In this document: positions 59,035-64,000 of the stretch, one piece after another
Layout of the letters: each line of letters starts with the position of its first letter
Position numbering within the stretch: position 1 is the first letter of the stretch
Origin: Ancylobacter amanitiformis
GTDB lineage: Bacteria; Pseudomonadota; Alphaproteobacteria; Rhizobiales; Xanthobacteraceae
Assembly (NCBI RefSeq): GCF_030814815.1
Contig: NZ_JAUSVR010000002.1
Location: 372,001-436,000, forward strand
DNA: 64,000 nt
Reading direction: 5' to 3'
Notes under the pieces: generated by a model
The model's input: the letters and a program-made list of their open reading frames with translations, nothing else
Told to the model about the DNA's origin: nothing
Databases searched by the model: none
Translations under genes and position numbers: made by a program

Positions 59035-60642
59035 ATGAACGCTCTCTCCAACTCCGCTGCCTCTCCCATCGCGCTCGAAGTCGCGCGCCGGCGCACCTTC
59101 GCGATCATCTCGCATCCGGACGCGGGCAAGACCACGCTGACCGAAAAGCTTCTGCTGTTCGGCGGCGCGATCCAGCTTGCCGGACAGGTGCGCGCCAAGA
59201 AGGACCGCCGCTCGACGCGCTCGGACTGGATGGCGATCGAGCGTGAGCGCGGCATTTCGGTCGCGACCTCGGTGATGACCTTCGAATTCGAGGGCCACGT
59301 GTTCAACCTGCTGGACACGCCGGGCCATGAGGACTTCTCGGAAGACACCTACCGCACGCTGACGGCGGTCGACGCGGCTGTCATGGTGATCGACGCGGCG
59401 AAGGGCATCGAGGCGCGCACGCGCAAGCTGCTGGAAGTGTGCCGGCTGCGCGACATCCCGATCATCACCTTCATCAACAAGATGGACCGCGAGAGTCGCG
59501 ACCCGTTCGAGATTCTCGACGAGATCGAGAAGACGCTGGCGCTCGACACCACGCCGATGACCTGGCCGGTGGGACGCGGGCGTGATTTCGTCGGCACCAT
59601 GGACATCGCCACCGGCGGCATGCGGCTGCTGGATGGCGACGAGGGCAAGACCGGCCCGCTCAGGCAGATGAGCATGGCGGAGATCGCGAGCCTCAACGTG
59701 ACGTTGGAGGAGGCCGCGCTGACCGAGGAACTCGGGCTGGTGCGCGAGGTGTGCAACCCGTTCGAGCTGGACAGCTTCCTCGAAGGCCACTTGACGCCGG
59801 TCTATTTCGGCTCGGCCTTGCGCAATTTCGGCGTCGGCGACCTGCTGGAGGGCCTCGGCAAATATGCCCCGCCGCCGCGCGCGCAGGATGCCGACAAACG
59901 CCGGGTGGAGGCCGAGGAGCCGCGCATGACGGCCTTCGTGTTCAAGATCCAGGCGAACATGGACCCGAACCACCGCGACCGCATCGCCTTCGCCCGGCTG
60001 TGCTCGGGCAAGCTCACGCGCGGCATGAAGGCCAAGCTTGTGCGCACCGGCAAGCCGATGAGCCTAGCCACGCCGCAATTCTTCTTCGCGCAGGATCGCC
60101 AGCTGGCGGAAGAAGCCTATGCCGGCGACGTGGTGGGCATTCCCAACCACGGCAATCTGCGCATCGGCGACACGCTGACCGAGGGCGAGGAACTGAATTT
60201 CGTCGGCGTGCCGAGCTTCGCCCCCGAAATCCTGCGCCGCGTGAAGCTCTCCGACGCCATGAAGGCCAAGAAGCTGAAGCAGGCGCTGCAGGAAATGGCG
60301 GAAGAGGGCGTGGTGCAGGTGTTTCGACCGACCGATGGCTCGCCGGCGCTGGTCGGCGTGGTCGGGCCCTTGCAGCTCGACGTGCTGAAGAACCGGCTGG
60401 AAGCCGAATACGGGCTCGATGTCGGCTTCGACATGTCGGAATTCCAGCTGGCGCGCTGGGTATCGTCGGCCGATCCCAAGCGTGTCGAGGAGTTCGCCGC
60501 CGGCAACCGCCTGTCGACCGCCGAGGACCTCGACGGCGACCTCGTCTTCCTCAGCCCGTCGGCCTTCATGATCGGCTATACCGGCGACCGCTGGCCGGGC
60601 ATCGTCTTCACCGACATCAAGGACGTGAAGAAGGCCGCGTGA
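59035..60642 (+). CDS. prfC: Peptide chain release factor 3
   Basis: GTPase that recycles RF1/RF2 after termination; 535 residues, normal length. The G-domain motifs are SHPDAGKTTLTEKLLLFGG (G1), DTPGHEDFSEDTYRTL (G3) and NKMDRE (G4). RF3-type domain signatures include RSTRSDWMAIERERGISVATSVM, PVYFGSALRNFGV and the C-terminal VGPLQLDVLKNRLEAEYG. The start was placed at the ATG beginning MNALSNS; the extension to 58939 runs through a repeat and is not credible. Confidence 0.95.
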   Translation: MNALSNSAASPIALEVARRRTFAIISHPDAGKTTLTEKLLLFGGAIQLAGQVRAKKDRRSTRSDWMAIERERGISVATSVMTFEFEGHVFNLLDTPGHEDFSEDTYRTLTAVDAAVMVIDAAKGIEARTRKLLEVCRLRDIPIITFINKMDRESRDPFEILDEIEKTLALDTTPMTWPVGRGRDFVGTMDIATGGMRLLDGDEGKTGPLRQMSMAEIASLNVTLEEAALTEELGLVREVCNPFELDSFLEGHLTPVYFGSALRNFGVGDLLEGLGKYAPPPRAQDADKRRVEAEEPRMTAFVFKIQANMDPNHRDRIAFARLCSGKLTRGMKAKLVRTGKPMSLATPQFFFAQDRQLAEEAYAGDVVGIPNHGNLRIGDTLTEGEELNFVGVPSFAPEILRRVKLSDAMKAKKLKQALQEMAEEGVVQVFRPTDGSPALVGVVGPLQLDVLKNRLEAEYGLDVGFDMSEFQLARWVSSADPKRVEEFAAGNRLSTAEDLDGDLVFLSPSAFMIGYTGDRWPGIVFTDIKDVKKAA

Positions 60643-60690
60643 GACCGGAACGTCGCTTCCGCCCCTTCCGCTGCCGCTTTTGCCGGCGGT

Positions 60691-61122
60691 TCAGCGGGTG
60701 ATGATGATCTTCGTGTTGTCGGAACCATAGTCGCTGACCAGGCCGAACAGCGTCCGCGCATTGGCCGGGGCGAGCCGCACGCAGCCATGCGAGGCGGGGC
60801 GCCCCAGCCGCCGCAGGTCCGTGGTGCCGTGGATCGCGTAGCCGCCATTGAAGAAGATGGCATAGGGCATCGGCGCGTTGTCGTATTTGCGCGAGAAGTA
60901 ACGCTTGTACATGCGCTGCGGCCGATAGGTGCCGGCCGGGGTGCGGTAGCCCTTGCGGGCGGCGGAAATCGGCCAGCTGTGCTCGCGCCAGCCCTCCACC
61001 CACACTTCCATGCTCTGCGTGGACAGGTCGATATGCGCCACCACCGCCTGGGCCCGCGCGATATCGGGCGCGGCGAGCGCGAACAGCGCAAGACCCGCAA
61101 GCGTGGCGAAAACCTGTCTCAT
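60691..61122 (-). CDS. L,D-transpeptidase (YkuD domain)
   Basis: A small exported cell-wall enzyme of 143 residues. A signal peptide covers about 1-23 (ARA-Q). The YkuD catalytic motif appears as AIHGTTDLRRLGRPASHGCVRL, with the nucleophilic cysteine in SHGCVR. It probably forms 3-3 cross-links or attaches lipoproteins to peptidoglycan. The ATG that gives the signal peptide was chosen over 61224. Confidence 0.92.
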   Translation of the reverse strand: MRQVFATLAGLALFALAAPDIARAQAVVAHIDLSTQSMEVWVEGWREHSWPISAARKGYRTPAGTYRPQRMYKRYFSRKYDNAPMPYAIFFNGGYAIHGTTDLRRLGRPASHGCVRLAPANARTLFGLVSDYGSDNTKIIITR

Positions 61123-61344
61123 GCCCCGCGTCTCCCCGAACTGCGCCTGCCGGCCCCCGCCCGCCGGATCCTTCTCACATTGTGCCACGCGCGCGAGGTG
61201 AAGGGGAGCGGGTGTGCCCTTCATGGTTTATATCCGCGCGGCGCGGGGGGGCGACCCTGTGACAGGGGCGGGGGGCGCGGTGGATGATGGCATCGTGATT
61301 GGAAAGGCTCTAGCGTCGCGCCGAATCCTCCAAGGGAGCGACCG

Positions 61345-61914
61345 ATGATCCTGATGCTGGCCGGCCTCGTGCTGTTTCTCGTCACGCATGTCTTCACCAC
61401 CCGGCGCGAGGCACGCGCGGCGGCGGTGGCGCAGCTGGGAATGATCCCCTATCGCGCCGTGTATTCGATCGTGTCGATCGCCGCGGTGCTGATGATCGCC
61501 TATGGCTATGGCGACTGGCGCGCGGCCGGGCCCGCGCAGCTGTGGAACCCGCCGGTGGCGATGCGCCACATCGCGCTGACCCTGATGCTGCTCGCCTCTA
61601 TCGCGCTCGGCGGCTATCTCGTGCCGAGCCATATCCGCGCGTGGCTCAAGCATCCGATGCTGGTGGCGGTGAAGATCTGGGCGCTGTCCCATCTCATCGC
61701 CAATGGCGATGCGGCGACGATGACGCTGGCCGTGGTGATTCTCGGCTGGGCGGTGTTCGACCGTATTTCGGTGAAGCGGCGCGGCCTGCCGCTGCCGGTC
61801 GCGCCGAAAGGGTGGGGCGGCGATCTCGTTGCCGTGCTGGTCGGGCTCGTGCTTTATGCCGTTCTCGCCTTCTGGTTCCACCCGTACATCGTGGGTGTGC
61901 CGGTGATGGGCTGA
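61345..61914 (+). CDS. NnrU family membrane protein
   Basis: A 189-residue protein with five to six membrane helices. It shows the NnrU pattern: THVFTTRREARA near the N-terminus, PYRAVYSIVSIAAVLMIAYGYGDWR and the HPMLVAVKIWALSHLIANGD motif with conserved histidine. NnrU was found with nitric-oxide reductase genes, and NnrU-like proteins also occur in carotenoid and heme-related roles. No denitrification gene is nearby, so the role here is open. An AGGGAGCG site precedes the ATG. Confidence 0.88.
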   Translation: MILMLAGLVLFLVTHVFTTRREARAAAVAQLGMIPYRAVYSIVSIAAVLMIAYGYGDWRAAGPAQLWNPPVAMRHIALTLMLLASIALGGYLVPSHIRAWLKHPMLVAVKIWALSHLIANGDAATMTLAVVILGWAVFDRISVKRRGLPLPVAPKGWGGDLVAVLVGLVLYAVLAFWFHPYIVGVPVMG

Positions 61915-61950
61915 TAAAAAGCCCAGTAAAGACAAGAGGAAACTGCCCCC

Positions 61951-62772
61951 ATGTCGGTCCAGTCCATCGCCCGTCGCCTCACCGCGCCCGATATCCGCGC
62001 CAGGAAGGGCGGCGAGCCGATCGTTTCGCTCACGGCCTATCACGCCCATACCGCGCGCCTCATCGACCCGCATGTCGATTTCATGCTGGTGGGCGATTCG
62101 CTCGGCATGGTGATGCACGGCATGGAGACCACCGTGCCGGTCACGGTGGAGATGATGATCCTGCAGGGGCAGGCGGTGATGCGCGGCTCCTCCCGCGCGC
62201 TGGTCGTGGTGGACCTGCCCTTCGGCTCCTATGAGGGCTCGCCGCAGCAGGCCTTCGCCACCGCCTCCCGCGTGCTGAAGGAGACCGGAGCCGGCGCGGT
62301 GAAGCTCGAAGGCGGGCGTCGCATGGCCGAGACCGTGCGCTTCCTCGCCGATCGCGGCGTGCCGGTCATGGGCCATGTGGGCTTGACCCCGCAGGCGATC
62401 AACACGCTCGGCTCCTTCAAGGCGCTGGGCCGCGACGAGGCGAGCGCCGCGCTCATCCTCGACGACGCGCGCGCGATCGCCGAGGCGGGTGCTTTCTCCA
62501 TCGTGCTGGAGGCGATCAGCGAGCCGCTGGCCCGGCAGATCACGCAGGAGGTCGCCCCGCCCACGATCGGCATTGGCGGGTCCTCCGCCTGCGACGGCCA
62601 GATCCTCGTGCTGGAGGACATGCTCGGCCTGTCCGACCGTGTGCCGCGCTTCGTGAAGAAGTTCGCCGATATCGGCCCGGCCATCGGCGCGGCGGTGGAA
62701 TCCTATGCCAGCGAAGTGCGCGCCCGCGCCTTCCCCGGCCCGGAGCACGTCTACGCGCCGAAGAAGGGGTGA
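61951..62772 (+). CDS. panB: 3-methyl-2-oxobutanoate hydroxymethyltransferase
   Basis: PanB makes ketopantoate from 2-oxoisovalerate and methylene-tetrahydrofolate in pantothenate/CoA synthesis. The 273-residue protein has the family blocks [63 protein letters not shown] and [22 protein letters not shown]. Metal-binding and catalytic acids in these blocks are present. The gene is preceded by AAGAGGAAA and stands alone without panC. Confidence 0.95.
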   Translation: MSVQSIARRLTAPDIRARKGGEPIVSLTAYHAHTARLIDPHVDFMLVGDSLGMVMHGMETTVPVTVEMMILQGQAVMRGSSRALVVVDLPFGSYEGSPQQAFATASRVLKETGAGAVKLEGGRRMAETVRFLADRGVPVMGHVGLTPQAINTLGSFKALGRDEASAALILDDARAIAEAGAFSIVLEAISEPLARQITQEVAPPTIGIGGSSACDGQILVLEDMLGLSDRVPRFVKKFADIGPAIGAAVESYASEVRARAFPGPEHVYAPKKG

Positions 62773-62996
62773 GGCGCTCGCCTCCTCCCGCCTCCCCGGT
62801 GGCATGACGCCGGGAGCGCCCCTCCACGTCTCGGCCTCACCTTCGGGCGGGAGGGCGGCGCGCGCGTCCTGTCGTCCTGCCGATTTGCCTTGTTGAAGCC
62901 GCATCGCTAGTTTACGCGCCTTTCCGATACCGCCGCACGCGCCCGCGTGCCGGCGGACCGGAACATTCGTCCCGATTCCTTGCCCACGGATCCGCA

Positions 62997-63770
62997 ATGG
63001 CTGACATCTTCCACGAGATCGACGAGGACCTGCGTCGGGAGCGGTTCAGCCGCCTCTGGAGCCGCTACGGCCTCTATGTCGTCGGCCTCGCCGTGCTCAT
63101 CGTCATCGGCGTCGCCGCCTGGCGCGGCTATGAGTGGTGGAAGCTGAGGCAGGATCAGGCGGCCGGCGCGCGCTTCGAGGCCGCGCTGCAACTCGCCACC
63201 GAGGGCAAGCCCGCCGAGGCGGAAGCCGCTTTTGCCGCCATCGCCAAGGATGGCCCGGCGGGTTATCGCATGCTGGCCCGCTTCCGCTCGGCGGCCGAAC
63301 TCGGCGCCACCGACCCGAAGGCGGCCGTTGCGGCCTATGACGCGCTCGCCGCCGATGCCGCGATCGGCCGGCTGATGCAGGACGTGGCGCAGATCCGTGC
63401 CGGGCTGCTGCTGGTCGACACAGCCCCGCTCGCCGATGTGGAGCAGCGCATCAAGCCGCTCGACACGCCCGAGGGCGCGTTCCGCCATTCGGCGCGCGAG
63501 ATCCTCGGCCTTGCCCAGTACAAGGCCGGTGATTTCAAGGCGGCAACCGAGACCTTCGCGTCGGTGCTGAACGATGCCCAGACCCCGCCCGGATTGCGGC
63601 GGGTCGCCGAACTGATGCGCACCCTCGCCAGCGGACAACTGCCGCCCGCGGATGCCAAGCCTGCGGATGCCAAGCCGTCTGACGTTAAGCCGGCTGATGC
63701 TTCGCCCGCGATCGCCGCCCCTGCGGCTTCCACGCCCGCGGCGCCGGCTGCCGCTCCGGCGGTTCAGTGA
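62997..63770 (+). CDS. YfgM-like tetratricopeptide membrane protein
   Basis: A 257-residue protein with a cytoplasmic N-terminus (IFHEIDEDLRRERFSRLWSRYG), one membrane helix at about 25-46 and a periplasmic TPR-like domain with ALQLATEGKPAEAEAAFAAIA-type repeats. The last 45 residues are low complexity, with repeats of the PADAKPADAKPSDVK kind. Such YfgM-like proteins act as periplasmic chaperones near the Sec translocon. The partner gene bamB follows, the usual order in alphaproteobacteria. Confidence 0.88.
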   Translation: MADIFHEIDEDLRRERFSRLWSRYGLYVVGLAVLIVIGVAAWRGYEWWKLRQDQAAGARFEAALQLATEGKPAEAEAAFAAIAKDGPAGYRMLARFRSAAELGATDPKAAVAAYDALAADAAIGRLMQDVAQIRAGLLLVDTAPLADVEQRIKPLDTPEGAFRHSAREILGLAQYKAGDFKAATETFASVLNDAQTPPGLRRVAELMRTLASGQLPPADAKPADAKPSDVKPADASPAIAAPAASTPAAPAAAPAVQ

Positions 63771-63781
63771 GGGAGGTCGAG

Positions 63782-64000
63782 ATGAACCCTGTCGCGCCCC
63801 ACACGCGTTCCCGGCGCATGAGCGCACTGCGCCGCGCCCTTCTGCTCGCGCCGGTTCTCGCGCTTGTCTTCGCGACAGCGGGTTGCGAGACGCTCGACAA
63901 GATGAACCCCTTCGCCGAGAAGGAAAAGAAGCTGCCGGGCGCGCGCCAGTCCGTCTTCCCCGAAGGCGTGCCCGGCGTCGACTACAACGCCGCCCCGCCG
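63782..64000 (+). CDS. bamB: Outer membrane assembly lipoprotein BamB, N-terminal part
   Basis: The window ends inside this gene; 73 codons are visible. They encode a basic n-region, a hydrophobic core and the lipobox ATAGC, followed by ETLDKMNPFAEKEKKLPG and a VFPEGVPGVD segment. That start, plus the YfgM-like gene immediately upstream, is the typical context of the beta-propeller subunit of the BAM complex. The propeller itself lies beyond the edge. Confidence 0.75.
   Translation, partial: MNPVAPHTRSRRMSALRRALLLAPVLALVFATAGCETLDKMNPFAEKEKKLPGARQSVFPEGVPGVDYNAAPP

Noticed and set aside
1-64000. tRNA, rRNA, riboswitch, insertion sequence or prophage genes
   Set aside because: None was recognised on reading both strands. 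tRNAs and small RNAs could be missed by eye and would need tRNAscan and Rfam searches.

Overview
The window is GC-rich, densely coded DNA of an alphaproteobacterium, most likely in the Rhizobiales and perhaps near Xanthobacteraceae such as Ancylobacter or Starkeya. That placement rests on gene content: a complete pqqABCDE cluster, a formaldehyde-activating enzyme, a quinoprotein-associated SoxYZ-like fusion, an NnrU protein, a YfgM-like/BamB pair and typical rhizobial intergenic palindromes. No rRNA, tRNA, CRISPR array, IS element or phage gene was seen. It looks like chromosome of a facultative methylotroph.

Layout. 1-1.7 kb: end of a nitrate/sulfonate-type ABC transporter. 2.0-2.5 kb: fae (formaldehyde to the tetrahydromethanopterin pathway) with its terminator. 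3.0-5.7 kb: a small cysteine-containing protein and a histidine kinase/response regulator pair. 5.8-9.1 kb: pqqABCDE. 9.1-11.2 kb: two exported proteins of unknown function and the SoxYZ-like fusion. 11.5-25 kb: patatin-like protein, GntP and GltS transporters, a YXWGXW protein, hydrolases, an RND efflux pair, a glycine-zipper lipoprotein and an AI-2E-family membrane protein. 58.5-64 kb: housekeeping genes (ArsC-like protein, prfC, an L,D-transpeptidase, nnrU, panB, a YfgM-like protein, start of bamB).

The striking part is 25.1-58.5 kb, which joins coenzyme F420 genes to a large catabolic set. It opens with an F420-dependent glucose-6-phosphate dehydrogenase followed by cofE-cofD-cofC. A co-directional run follows: a five-gene ABC importer, an acetamidase/formamidase, a small dehydrogenase subunit with a GMC oxidoreductase, and a phosphoribosyltransferase. 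Next come an orphan molybdenum-hydroxylase large subunit, a second complete molybdenum hydroxylase whose 2Fe-2S subunit is fused to a CoxG domain, a GntR regulator and 5-oxoprolinase genes pxpABC. The last part holds the bifunctional FO synthase fbiC, a luciferase-like oxidoreductase, a two-subunit CoA-transferase, a PLP-dependent beta-family enzyme, and coxG-, coxS- and coxM-like genes without a large subunit.

My reading, which is inference, is a self-contained F420 system. FbiC and CofC/D/E make the cofactor, FGD reduces it with glucose 6-phosphate, and the luciferase-like protein is the candidate consumer. It would serve catabolism of an imported, probably nitrogen-containing cyclic compound that is hydroxylated by molybdenum enzymes, opened by amidase- or oxoprolinase-type steps and activated as a CoA thioester. 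The substrate cannot be named from sequence. Sigma-54-like promoters, palindromes upstream of pxpA and of the PLP gene, a chain of three six-codon ATGA-coupled mini-ORFs, and a repeat family confined to this region add to its interest.
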